Assembly: GCA_025934485.1 (NCBI GenBank)
Contig: JAICXX010000030.1
Span: forward strand, 1-45,979
Reading direction: 5' to 3'
DNA: 45,979 nt
Source of the DNA: Chitinophagaceae bacterium
Lineage (GTDB): Bacteria > Bacteroidota > Bacteroidia > Chitinophagales > Chitinophagaceae
A program made the translations under genes and the position numbers. The notes under the pieces were generated by a model that saw only the letters and a list, made by a program, of their open reading frames with translations, ran no database searches and was not told the origin of the DNA. Below are positions 34,926-43,507 of this stretch, in pieces. Every line of letters begins with the position of its first letter. The stretch's first letter is position 1.

Positions 34926-34944
34926 ACCTAAATCCCATTTCAAC

Positions 34945-35367
34945 ATGAAAAAATTCTTTTCAACCGCATACAGCGAAGGCGCCTTCAACGTCGCCATGCT
35001 CGCACTGCGGGTGACTTTCGGTCTCATCCTATGCTTTTATTATGGTCTCGACAAGCTCAGGAACTTCGGCCATCTTCAGTATGTGTTCCCCAACCCCATC
35101 CACCTGGGCCACCGTATCTCCCTTGCTCTGGTCATCTTCGCCGAGCTTGTCTGCAGCCTCCTCGTAGTGCTGGGTCTTTTCACCCGGTTCGCCGCATTGG
35201 TGCTGGTGATCAGCATGGCCATCGCCGAATATTGGGCTTTCCATGGGCACGTAGGGATGGCGAACGGCATGCCCCGCGAACAGGCCTATCTCTATCTTAT
35301 GGCTTTCTTCGCTATTCTCTGTGTAGGACCCGGCCGCATCAGCGTCGACGGCGCCATGGGAAGATAA
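34945..35367 (+). CDS. DoxX-family membrane protein
   Basis: A 140-residue membrane protein with four helices, matching DoxX (PF07681): ALRVTFGLILCFYYGLDKLRNF, SLALVIFAELVCSLLVVLGLFTRFAALVLVISMAIAEY and the final helix ending in GPGRISVDGAMGR. Members are linked to redox or thiosulfate metabolism and to membrane-associated antioxidant complexes, but the precise role is unknown. It heads a run of same-strand genes with short gaps (membrane protein, thioesterase, cinA). An upstream start at 34861 is unlikely because it lies before the predicted promoter. Confidence 0.9.
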   Translation: MKKFFSTAYSEGAFNVAMLALRVTFGLILCFYYGLDKLRNFGHLQYVFPNPIHLGHRISLALVIFAELVCSLLVVLGLFTRFAALVLVISMAIAEYWAFHGHVGMANGMPREQAYLYLMAFFAILCVGPGRISVDGAMGR

Positions 35368-35382
35368 ACAAACCCTCATACT

Positions 35383-35916
35383 ATGAAAAAATCGGACCTC
35401 ATCCATGTCACAGTGCTCATCGCGGCTATCCTGCTTGGCTATTCGGCGCTCGAATGCCTGCTGGGCACCCTTTCAATGCTCACCCGCCGGGCAAACGCTT
35501 CTGCCGATGCGATCGAATACCAGTTAGTCCTCGCCACCCTCTTCGCCCTTGCCAGCGGACTGTTGATCCGGTATAGCCGGCAGCTAACCGGTGTACTTTT
35601 AAAAGACGAGCCAGCCAATGTGGAAGGCAGCCGGTGGGAGCTCGACCGGCGCAATATCCTTTTCGTGCTGTTTATCGGACTCGGCCTCTATATCTGCATT
35701 CAGGCCATCGCCTATTGCGCCGGCGATTTTTTCGACGTTTTTTCCAACCAGATCAATCCCGACGTATACAAACGTGTGACCATCCGGAACGGAGTGCTCA
35801 TCCAATTTTTGCGGGCCCTCATGGGTTTCCTGCTGATCTATGGAGCGCCGAACCTCACCAACCTGATCGAACGAACGATCGCCCATAAATTACACGGCGC
35901 GCCTCAATCCAGCTGA
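35383..35916 (+). CDS. Membrane protein of unknown function, four helices
   Basis: A 177-residue protein, not recognised. Hydrophobic segments lie at about 8-30, 46-64, 92-112 and 138-158, with a loop of charged residues (KDEPANVEGSRWELDRR) between the second and third. It starts 15 bases after the DoxX gene and ends 1 base before the thioesterase start, so it is part of the same operon. Nothing in the sequence suggests an enzymatic role. Confidence 0.72.
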   Translation: MKKSDLIHVTVLIAAILLGYSALECLLGTLSMLTRRANASADAIEYQLVLATLFALASGLLIRYSRQLTGVLLKDEPANVEGSRWELDRRNILFVLFIGLGLYICIQAIAYCAGDFFDVFSNQINPDVYKRVTIRNGVLIQFLRALMGFLLIYGAPNLTNLIERTIAHKLHGAPQSS

Positions 35917-35917
35917 T

Positions 35918-36328
35918 ATGTACACCAGTGAACACCAGGTACGCGTACGCTATGCGGAAACCGACCAGATGAATGTCGTCTATCACGGCAATTATGCGCA
36001 ATATTTCGAAGTGGGCCGCGTCGAAGCCATCCGTCAGCTCGGCCTGAGCTATAAAGACCTCGAGACTTCCGGCATCATCATGCCCGTGATCGAATGGACC
36101 GCGAAATTCCTCCGGCCCGCCCACTACGACGACCTCCTCACCGTCCGCACCACCCTGAAGGAGATGCCCGTGAACCACCGCATCGAATTCATCCAGGAAG
36201 TCTTCAACGAAAAAGGCAAGCTCCTCACCTCCGGCAAAGTGCTGCTTTATTTTCTCCGATCCCCATCCATGGAGAAAACGGACATGCCCCCGGAAATGGC
36301 ACAGCGGCTCCAACCGTACTTTTCCTAA
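35918..36328 (+). CDS. Acyl-CoA thioesterase, 4-hydroxybenzoyl-CoA/YbgC type
   Basis: A 136-residue hotdog-fold thioesterase. The catalytic loop is RYAETDQMNVVYHGNY (Asp16, with His23 in the YHGNY part), as in YbgC and 4HBT enzymes. These hydrolyse acyl-CoA thioesters; YbgC-type members are often associated with the Tol-Pal system, though none is nearby. The gene follows the membrane-protein gene after 1 base and is followed by cinA after 9 bases. Confidence 0.92.
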   Translation: MYTSEHQVRVRYAETDQMNVVYHGNYAQYFEVGRVEAIRQLGLSYKDLETSGIIMPVIEWTAKFLRPAHYDDLLTVRTTLKEMPVNHRIEFIQEVFNEKGKLLTSGKVLLYFLRSPSMEKTDMPPEMAQRLQPYFS

Positions 36329-36337
36329 CTTTACTTT

Positions 36338-37633
36338 ATGGAAAAGCTTATAGCCAGTATTGTCACTATCGGAGATGAACTATTGATCGGACAGGTGGTA
36401 GACACTAACAGCGCCTGGATGGCGCAGGAACTGAACAAGAACGGCATCTGGGTCGGTCATCGGGTAGCCGTAGGGGATGTACGCGAAGACATCCGGCAAG
36501 CCCTCGATCAGGAAGCCCAAAGGGCCTCGATCATCCTCATCACCGGCGGCCTGGGCCCCACCGCCGACGATATCACTAAGCCGGTTCTCACCGAGTATTT
36601 CGGGGGCAAAATGGTCGTCGACGAAGGCGCCCTGGCCAATGTCAAATGGATCTTCGAACGCGTCCTCAAACGACCGATGATCGAACGCAACCTGGCACAG
36701 GCCGAAGTCCCCGATACCTGCACCGTCATCCAGAACAAACGCGGCACCGCCCCCGGCATGTGGTTCGAAAAGGACGGCCGCATCTTCGTCTCGATGCCCG
36801 GCGTCCCGCATGAGATGAAAGGCATGATCACGGACTATGTGATCCCCGAGCTTCGCCGGCGTTTCCAGCTCCCCTTCATCGCCCACCGTACCCTCCTTAC
36901 AGCCGGCATCGGCGAATCCTTCCTCGCGGAACACATCAAGGACTTTGAACAGGCCCTGCCCGCTTCCATCAAGCTCGCCTACCTGCCGAATTATGGCATG
37001 GTCCGCCTGCGGTTGACGATCCACGGCGAAGACCCTGCCGCGCTGGAGACCGAAGTAGATAGCCAATTCGCCACCCTCAAAGGGCTGGTTGGCGAATGGA
37101 TGGTAACGGACCGGGATATAACCATCCAGGAGGCCATCGGCCGCCTCCTTCTGGCCAAAGGCAAGACGCTCTCCACCGCCGAAAGCTGTACCGGCGGCTA
37201 TATCGCCCATCTCATCACCTCGATCCCCGGCAGCAGTCATTATTATAAAGGTAGTGTCGTCAGCTACGACAACGACGTCAAGACAAATACCCTCCACGTC
37301 AGCCCCGAAACCCTGCAAAGCGAGGGCGCCGTCAGCGAAGCCACCGTCCGGCAAATGGTCAAGGGCGCGCTGACCCTGCTGGATACCGATTTCACCATCG
37401 CCACCTCCGGGATCATGGGTCCCGATGGCGGCAGCGAGGGAAAACCGGTGGGCACCGTTTGGGTCGCAGTTGGAAACCGTCAAAATATTCTGACCCAGAA
37501 ATTCTCGTTCCGGTTCGACAGAGCACGGAATATTGAATTAACGGCAACAAATGCACTGAATCTGTTGAGAAAATTCATCGGCGACGCTCCGGGGCCGCCA
37601 GGCAAAAATAGCCCCACCGCGTCCAAGAGCTAA
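36338..37633 (+). CDS. cinA: CinA-family protein (NMN/nicotinamide nucleotide amidohydrolase)
   Basis: A 431-residue protein with an N-terminal MoCF-biosynthesis-like domain (about 1-170, TGGLGPTADDIT at 69-80) and a C-terminal PncC-type domain (from about 255) with the catalytic serine in STAESCTGG. The enzyme recycles pyridine nucleotides by deamidating NMN, and the N-terminal domain of some members acts on ADP-ribose. The last 16 or so residues (DAPGPPGKNSPTASKS) do not look like the family's end and are encoded by the repeat at 37583; the conserved part ends near NLLRKFIG. Confidence 0.93.
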   Translation: MEKLIASIVTIGDELLIGQVVDTNSAWMAQELNKNGIWVGHRVAVGDVREDIRQALDQEAQRASIILITGGLGPTADDITKPVLTEYFGGKMVVDEGALANVKWIFERVLKRPMIERNLAQAEVPDTCTVIQNKRGTAPGMWFEKDGRIFVSMPGVPHEMKGMITDYVIPELRRRFQLPFIAHRTLLTAGIGESFLAEHIKDFEQALPASIKLAYLPNYGMVRLRLTIHGEDPAALETEVDSQFATLKGLVGEWMVTDRDITIQEAIGRLLLAKGKTLSTAESCTGGYIAHLITSIPGSSHYYKGSVVSYDNDVKTNTLHVSPETLQSEGAVSEATVRQMVKGALTLLDTDFTIATSGIMGPDGGSEGKPVGTVWVAVGNRQNILTQKFSFRFDRARNIELTATNALNLLRKFIGDAPGPPGKNSPTASKS

Positions 37634-37738
37634 TGATTAGACCATCGTCGGGGCTTCGTTCCTTGCCCCCTCCTCGGTCGCAACCTTCGCGGGGCTCGGT
37701 TGCAGCCGAAGGGGCTGTGCCCCTTCTTTGGCTACTAA
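37583..37738 (+). repeat. Dispersed three-stem repeat, copy at the cinA 3' end
   Basis: First hairpin: GACGC (37583) with GCGTC (37619-37623) and GGGGC (37591-37595) with GCCCC (37611-37615), around a loop with CAAAAATA. GCTAATGATT follows at 37629-37638. Further stems include CAACC/GGTTG (in the stretch 37681-37702) and AAGGGGC-TGT-GCCCCTT (37709-37725). The right half resembles the lpdA-leader copy and may act as a weak terminator. Confidence 0.68.
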
Positions 37739-37770
37739 CATCTGTAAGTCCGCCGTTTACTCAAAATAAC

Positions 37771-37778
37771 TACCTTTG
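37771..37778 (+). promoter_or_regulatory. -7 box TACCTTTG upstream of the E2 gene
   Basis: A perfect TAnnTTTG match, 44 bases before ATG 37823 and just after the intergenic repeat. The -33 element is not clear. Confidence 0.5.
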
Positions 37779-37822
37779 CCCATCGGGCCCCGGTCCAATA
37801 AACCATCAAAATCTTCTAACGT

Positions 37823-39214
<1,392 letters not shown>

Positions 39215-39217
39215 CCG

Positions 39218-39249
39218 CTTGCATTTTTCGTCGAAATGTCGTAAATTCA
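39218..39249 (+). promoter_or_regulatory. Possible promoter (CTTG-N20-TAAATTCA)
   Basis: CTTG at 39218-39221 and TAAATTCA at 39242-39249 stand 20 bases apart, upstream of ATG 39272. Both boxes deviate by one or two bases from TTTG and TAnnTTTG. Confidence 0.35.
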
Positions 39250-39271
39250 ATTAACCCATTAATTGAGTTCC

Positions 39272-39994
39272 ATGAAGACGCTATCCGAAACCTGGTTCGC
39301 AGACGGTTATATCGATTTCGAACTGAAAAAATATACCCTACTCGCCTATCTGCAGGAAATACATCGTTATTTCAACGAGAACAAGCTCTATCCGCAGCTT
39401 GCCGATATCATCTTTCATTATAATAACCTCGCGGCCTTTCGCGAGAACAAGAAATACCTGCAGGAGCAGTTTCCCAAGAAACTCACGGGCATCCAGATCG
39501 AAAAATTGCAGGTCCTGTACGAACAAATGATCCAGGACGACGAGCTCATGCAGGAGCTGGAGGAGATCATCAACTATGCGACGCAGGAGATCAAGCAGAC
39601 CATCAGCAACGGCGCCGAGATCTACGAGTTCGTGGAAGACAAACTGTTGATCTTCCCCGTGGGTCTCGTGCCCCTCGACAACCAGGAAGGCTATTTCTTC
39701 CTGAGCACAGGCACCCACTCGACGAGCACTCGCATCTATCAATACCGTCTTAGCTTTTTCGAAAAACACGACGAGAAATACCGCAGCATCCGCACCGAAT
39801 ACATAGACACCTGGGCCCGCAGCATCGCCAATACCTACGAGCACATCAAAGCCGAGCTCATCCGGATCAAAACCGACCTGCCGAACCCGGCCGTGTATTC
39901 CATCGAAACCGAATTGAAATTTCCCGTCGACGAGACCCTGCTGCCCATCGCCAAAAGAAGCCTCGTCCGCTACATAAGCAACAAGGCCGCCTAG
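39272..39994 (+). CDS. Conserved-looking protein of unknown function
   Basis: A 240-residue soluble protein, not recognised. It is mostly helical in its first half (KKYTLLAYLQEIHRYFNENKLYPQLADIIFHYNNL, EQMIQDDELMQELEEIINYATQEIKQ), with a beta-rich second half (DKLLIFPVGLVPLDNQEGYFFLSTG) and a long charged helix near the end. No signal peptide or membrane segment. ATG 39272 is preferred over TTG 39263. It is separated from the E2 gene by 57 bases with a possible promoter. Confidence 0.8.
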   Translation: MKTLSETWFADGYIDFELKKYTLLAYLQEIHRYFNENKLYPQLADIIFHYNNLAAFRENKKYLQEQFPKKLTGIQIEKLQVLYEQMIQDDELMQELEEIINYATQEIKQTISNGAEIYEFVEDKLLIFPVGLVPLDNQEGYFFLSTGTHSTSTRIYQYRLSFFEKHDEKYRSIRTEYIDTWARSIANTYEHIKAELIRIKTDLPNPAVYSIETELKFPVDETLLPIAKRSLVRYISNKAA

Positions 39995-40008
39995 CTTCCG
40001 GCGCGCCC

Positions 40009-40062
40009 GCCACCCGCCGGACCGTCGGTGCCCCTCATTCTTGGGCGCCTGTCCGGCTTCCA
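40009..40062 (+). repeat. Partial dispersed repeat downstream of CBM9 gene
   Basis: This region aligns without gaps to 40886-40937, about 42 of 52 positions identical, sharing CCGCCGG, CCGTC, GCCCCT, CTTGGGCGC and CCGGCTTCC. Both copies have the same orientation. They flank the CBM9-like gene on each side. The last codons of that gene overlap this copy. Confidence 0.6.
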
Positions 40063-40829
40063 AACTCCACATACCCCCATTTCTCGGGGATATGCATATT
40101 GATCGCCCCCTGCGGCGACCACACCCAGTTGTGCTCCGGTTTGCGTTTCCCATTCGCATCTACCTGCGGCGCATACCTGCCATCATGCACATCGAGATCC
40201 CACTCCACGCGCGAAAAATTGATCCGCCAAATATCGCCGGCCTTCACTGACTTGTCGCCCCAAAACAAGACATCCTTCAACGGGATCGCCATCTCTACCG
40301 ACCACCCCTTGTCGACATCACCCGGATGATTAACCGTACCGTTCACATTCACCGCACTGCGCAGCCCCTGTGCATCCCAGCTCAGCAGCGGCTTACCGCC
40401 AAGCCGGTAGGGCTTGAAGAGAAAAAGATCCATCTCCGTCCCCAGCGTATTGATCTCGAACTCGAAATAGTTCAGCCCATCCCCATCCGGATCGATGAAA
40501 GCCTCGAAATCATTGTCATGATAGATCACCGCATCGTGCTGGGTCAGCGTACTCCACATATTGGGCTCCTCCAACTCCGCATAGAGATATAGATAGGTGC
40601 TGTCCCAAAGCATCTTCATCCGCGTATGCAGGGCCGGTTTGGGTAAGCTGTCGCCCAGGATGTCTACAAAGTCCTCGGTCCACGATGCCTGCTGCCAGGC
40701 CTCTTCACGGGCCACCCCGTCGATCGAAAGCGGCTTGGCGGCATAATGACAAACATAGCGGCGCTGCGCCTGTGCCTGTGCCTGTGCCTGTACGGCCAGG
40801 AAAATACTCAGCAAAAAGAAGTATCGCAT
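40035..40829 (-). CDS. Exported carbohydrate-binding (CBM9-like) protein
   Basis: A 264-residue exported protein of the CBM9-like family (PF06452), a beta-sandwich that binds sugars in secreted enzymes and stand-alone proteins. The signal peptide (about 1-22) ends in a run of Gln-Ala pairs. Family strings are LSIDGVAREEAWQQASWTEDFVDI, YLYAELEEPNMW, NDFEAFIDPDGDG, YFEFEINTLGTEMDLFLFKPY and WRINFSRVEWD. No catalytic domain follows, so it is a binding protein or a part of a larger saccharide-handling system. The gene is flanked by two related repeats. Confidence 0.9.
   Translation of the reverse strand: MRYFFLLSIFLAVQAQAQAQAQRRYVCHYAAKPLSIDGVAREEAWQQASWTEDFVDILGDSLPKPALHTRMKMLWDSTYLYLYAELEEPNMWSTLTQHDAVIYHDNDFEAFIDPDGDGLNYFEFEINTLGTEMDLFLFKPYRLGGKPLLSWDAQGLRSAVNVNGTVNHPGDVDKGWSVEMAIPLKDVLFWGDKSVKAGDIWRINFSRVEWDLDVHDGRYAPQVDANGKRKPEHNWVWSPQGAINMHIPEKWGYVEFGSRTGAQE
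40768..40791. repeat. Four copies of a 6-bp tandem repeat in a signal peptide
   Basis: GCCTGT is repeated four times (minus strand ACAGGC), encoding the Gln-Ala run at the end of the CBM9 protein's signal peptide. Changes in copy number would keep the frame and only change the length around the cleavage site. Confidence 0.85.
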
Positions 40830-40842
40830 CAGGAAAGCTTAT

Positions 40843-40937
40843 GGCTAATGATTGGCTTTCAGCCGGCGACCCTCCGGGTCCGGCCCTCCCGCCGGGCCGT
40901 CCGCGCCCCTCTGCCTTGGGCGCGCGCCCGGCTTCCG
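40843..40937 (+). repeat. Dispersed repeat, copy at the 3' end of the DMT transporter
   Basis: GGCTAATGATT at 40843-40853, then GGCT-TTC-AGCC at 40854-40864, GACCC-TCC-GGGTC at 40868-40880, CGGCCC/GGGCCG at 40881-40899. The first long hairpin is missing. It lies across the stop codon (40845-40847) and the last 30 codons of the minus-strand transporter gene, so it encodes that protein's tail. Confidence 0.7.
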
Positions 40938-41795
40938 CCGTCTAAGCCGCACCGTCTGCAAGATAATCGACAAAAGGATCAAACAAAAACCGATATAAAA
41001 ACCTTTGTTCATGTTCTTGTCCTCTCTAAAAAATACAAAAGCCAGCAGGATGCCATACACCGGCTCCAGATTATAGGTCAGATTCACCGTAAAAGCGGAA
41101 ATATGCGCCAGGGCGCTCATGGACAGGTTGAAGGCGAGCACCGTACACACCCAGGCCAGCACTAGCAGCCAGATCCAGTCCCGCCACCCGGGGATCAGCG
41201 AAGGAGCGGGAAAAAGCCAGAGATACAAAGGCATCAGCAGGGTGAGTACAAGGAACCCGCCCGACATCTCGTATAAGGTGACATTCTCGGAAGATACCCG
41301 TTTCAAAATTCGTTTGTTCAACACCGGGAACAGACTGCCCAGCAGCGCCGATATAAGTCCGATCACGATGCCGGTCTTGAAATGGGGGTCGACCTGAAAG
41401 ATAAAAAGGATGCCGACGATCACCAGCATGCCCAGGAGCAACTCGACCCTGTCGAGGCGGTGACGCATGATCAGGGGTTCCAGTACCGCGGTAAAAAACC
41501 CCACCGCGGAAAAACACACCAGCCCCACGGAAACATTCGAATATTTGATGCTGCCGTAAAAAGTCACCCAGTGGAGAGCGGCAATCCCACCGATACCAAA
41601 GATGCGCCACATATCCCGGCGGTCGATCCGCACGGCCTGCTTTTGCAAATAGGCCAACAACCATAGGCTTGGGGCGGTCAGCGCCAGCCGGTACCATACC
41701 AATAAACCTTCATTGAGGGAGATGAGCCTTCCGAGTACACCGGTAAGACCCGCGAGGAGGACTGCAATATGCAGATGGATAAACGCCTTCTTCAT
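40845..41795 (-). CDS. EamA/DMT-family transporter with repeat-encoded C-terminal tail
   Basis: A 316-residue inner-membrane transporter with ten helices in two EamA units (PF00892): LLVWYRLALTAPSLWLLAYLQK in the first and TYNLEPVYGILLAFVFFREDK in the second. The family exports metabolites such as amino acids or sugars; the substrate is unknown. The membrane part ends near ILLSIILQTVRL. The basic, Gly/Pro-rich tail that follows (RRRKPGARPRQRGADGPAGG and on to KANH) is encoded by the repeat at 40843 and is unlikely to be an ancestral part of the protein. Confidence 0.88.
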   Translation of the reverse strand: MKKAFIHLHIAVLLAGLTGVLGRLISLNEGLLVWYRLALTAPSLWLLAYLQKQAVRIDRRDMWRIFGIGGIAALHWVTFYGSIKYSNVSVGLVCFSAVGFFTAVLEPLIMRHRLDRVELLLGMLVIVGILFIFQVDPHFKTGIVIGLISALLGSLFPVLNKRILKRVSSENVTLYEMSGGFLVLTLLMPLYLWLFPAPSLIPGWRDWIWLLVLAWVCTVLAFNLSMSALAHISAFTVNLTYNLEPVYGILLAFVFFREDKNMNKGFYIGFCLILLSIILQTVRLRRRKPGARPRQRGADGPAGGPDPEGRRLKANH

Positions 41796-41798
41796 CTA

Positions 41799-42590
41799 TT
41801 ATTTAGACTCCGCGATAGCCTCCTTGGAGAACGGCCCCACAGCCACAGCATCATTTTTTACGCGGTTGCGATAGTTCTTGAACAGCGAATGCCAACGCAG
41901 ATTCAGGACACCCAGGATACCTTCCTTGACGATCCCTTTGTTCATCTTGGAGACGCCAAACTTCCGGTCCTCGAAGATAATGGGAACTTCCTTTATCTTA
42001 AAGCCCAGCTTCCAGGCCGCGAATTTCATTTCGATCTGGAAGGCATAGCCTACGAACTTGATCTGATCGAGATTGATCGTCTCCAACACCTCTTTCCGGT
42101 AGCAAACGAAACCGGCGGTGGGGTCCTGCACCGGCATCCACGTGATCAGCCGGGTATAAAACGAGCCTCCACGCGAAAGCAAAATGCGGTTCTTCGGCCA
42201 GTTCACATTTCCGCCCCCTTTGACATACCGCGAACCCACTGCCAGATCCGCACCCTGGCGCTTACACGCCTCATATAACCGGTCCAGGTCCTTGGGGTTA
42301 TGCGAGAAATCCGCATCCATCTCGAAGATGAACTGATAGTTGTTCCTTACGGCCCACTTAAACCCATGGATATACGCCGTCCCCAACCCCAGCTTACCCT
42401 GGCGCTCCTCGAGAAAAAGCTGACCGGGATACCGTTGCTGCACGCCTCTGACGATCGTTGCCGTGCCATCGGGCGAGCTATCATCGATCACTAACACGTG
42501 AAAACCCTGTCCCAACTGGAAAATAGCCTCCAGGATATTGGTGATATTTTCCTTCTCGTTGTAAGTAGGTATGATGACGATCTTTTCCAA
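41799..42590 (-). CDS. Family 2 glycosyltransferase, polyprenyl-phosphate mannosyltransferase-like
   Basis: A 263-residue GT-A glycosyltransferase with the profile of dolichyl/polyprenol-phosphate mannose synthases: VIIPTYNEKENI, VIDDSSPDGT near 34-43, metal-binding DAD (Asp92 to Asp94 in FEMDADFSH), GSRYVKGGG and FQIEMKFAAWKLGFKIKEVPI. It lacks the membrane domain of longer relatives. It probably makes a polyprenyl-phosphate sugar donor for envelope glycosylation. The gene ends 3 bases before the DMT transporter start on the same strand. Confidence 0.93.
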   Translation of the reverse strand: MEKIVIIPTYNEKENITNILEAIFQLGQGFHVLVIDDSSPDGTATIVRGVQQRYPGQLFLEERQGKLGLGTAYIHGFKWAVRNNYQFIFEMDADFSHNPKDLDRLYEACKRQGADLAVGSRYVKGGGNVNWPKNRILLSRGGSFYTRLITWMPVQDPTAGFVCYRKEVLETINLDQIKFVGYAFQIEMKFAAWKLGFKIKEVPIIFEDRKFGVSKMNKGIVKEGILGVLNLRWHSLFKNYRNRVKNDAVAVGPFSKEAIAESK

Positions 42591-42608
42591 CTCGTACGGT
42601 GATTGTTT

Positions 42609-42693
42609 CCCGGGAATACGCCGTCGGAAAATTAGCGCATTCCCGGCAATCCGCTAATGTCTGTCCTGTCGGACAAGCCTTCTCCGTCGGCTT
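42609..42693 (+). repeat. Dispersed three-stem repeat, copy upstream of the GT2 gene
   Basis: First hairpin: CCGGGAATACGC (42610-42621) with GCGCATTCCCGG (42635-42646). CGCTAATGTCTG at 42652-42663. Second: GTCC-TGTC-GGAC at 42663-42674. Third: AAGCC (42675-42679) with GGCTT (42689-42693). The alternative stem ATTAGCG (42631-42637) with CGCTAAT (42652-42658) is also present. It lies in the 149 bases between two minus-strand genes. Confidence 0.8.
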
Positions 42694-42739
42694 ATTAATT
42701 TAACTACGAAGTTACGATTTTTCAGTACCCCTCAGCCGC

Positions 42740-43507
42740 TCACCCCTTTTTTAACATTGTCCTGTTGAAGATTTCCGTTAGTTTCTGCTTCGTATGCAGA
42801 GGGAAATCACCTTTCATCATCCAGTCGTAATACTGCGGCTCCGCCTTCAGGATCTCGGCTACGCTCCGGCCCTTATGTTTGCCGAAGTTAAAGACTTCCA
42901 CCCCGTTCTCCAAGACAAAACGCCGGGCAAAATCCACGACCTGTTCTTCACCGATACATTTAAGAATGGTATCGATATTTGTTCCCAGCTGCGGATACTT
43001 CACCACCTGCGCTACCAGCACTTCCCAGGTAGCCGTCGCATCGACCTCCGCCCCATGCGCCCCTTCCAGCTCTTTGCTGCAATAGAAGCGATAAGCGGCG
43101 CTCAGCGTCCTTTGCTCCATCATATGAAAGATCTTTTGAACATCTAATAGCTTCCGTCCCTTGCTGTCGAATTCCATCCCGATCCGCAGGAATTCTTCGA
43201 CTAACATAGGAATGTCAAACCGGTTCGAATTGTATCCGGCGAGGTCGCAATGATCCAAAAATTGCTTTAACTCGTTGGCTACCTGTCGAAAGTTCGGCGC
43301 ATCCTTGACCATTTCGTTGGTAATGCCGTGGATATCGACAGATCCCTGCGAGATAGGAATTTCCGGGTTGATGAGCTTCCGCTTCACTAATTTTTTGCCA
43401 TCCGGCATAATTTTCACGATGGCGATCTCTACGATTCGGTCAGTGCCCAGATTGACCCCCGTCGTTTCCAGGTCAATGATCGCTAGCGGGCGAGTGAGTT
43501 GTAGCAT
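42740..43507 (-). CDS. DnaQ-like 3'-5' exonuclease (DEDDh)
   Basis: A 255-residue exonuclease of the DnaQ superfamily: ExoI motif IDLETTG (Asp12, Glu14), ExoII NSNRFDIPML, ExoIII His and Asp in GAHGAEVDA. The C-terminal region (about 210-255, FNFGKHKGRSVAEILK) is the extra domain seen in Bacteroidota proteins of this kind. It could proofread or process DNA or RNA ends; the exact role is unknown. Its first 35 bases overlap the end of the upstream mpl gene in a different frame. Confidence 0.92.
   Translation of the reverse strand: MLQLTRPLAIIDLETTGVNLGTDRIVEIAIVKIMPDGKKLVKRKLINPEIPISQGSVDIHGITNEMVKDAPNFRQVANELKQFLDHCDLAGYNSNRFDIPMLVEEFLRIGMEFDSKGRKLLDVQKIFHMMEQRTLSAAYRFYCSKELEGAHGAEVDATATWEVLVAQVVKYPQLGTNIDTILKCIGEEQVVDFARRFVLENGVEVFNFGKHKGRSVAEILKAEPQYYDWMMKGDFPLHTKQKLTEIFNRTMLKKG

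Larger units (their letters stand above)
34625..34944. other. 320-base gap between divergent genes
   Basis: It holds the start region of the TPR gene, a pair of 14-base direct repeats and a palindrome (34805-34845), and the predicted promoter of the DoxX gene. The DoxX frame is open back to 34861, but ATG 34945 fits better. No RNA gene is seen. Confidence 0.6.
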
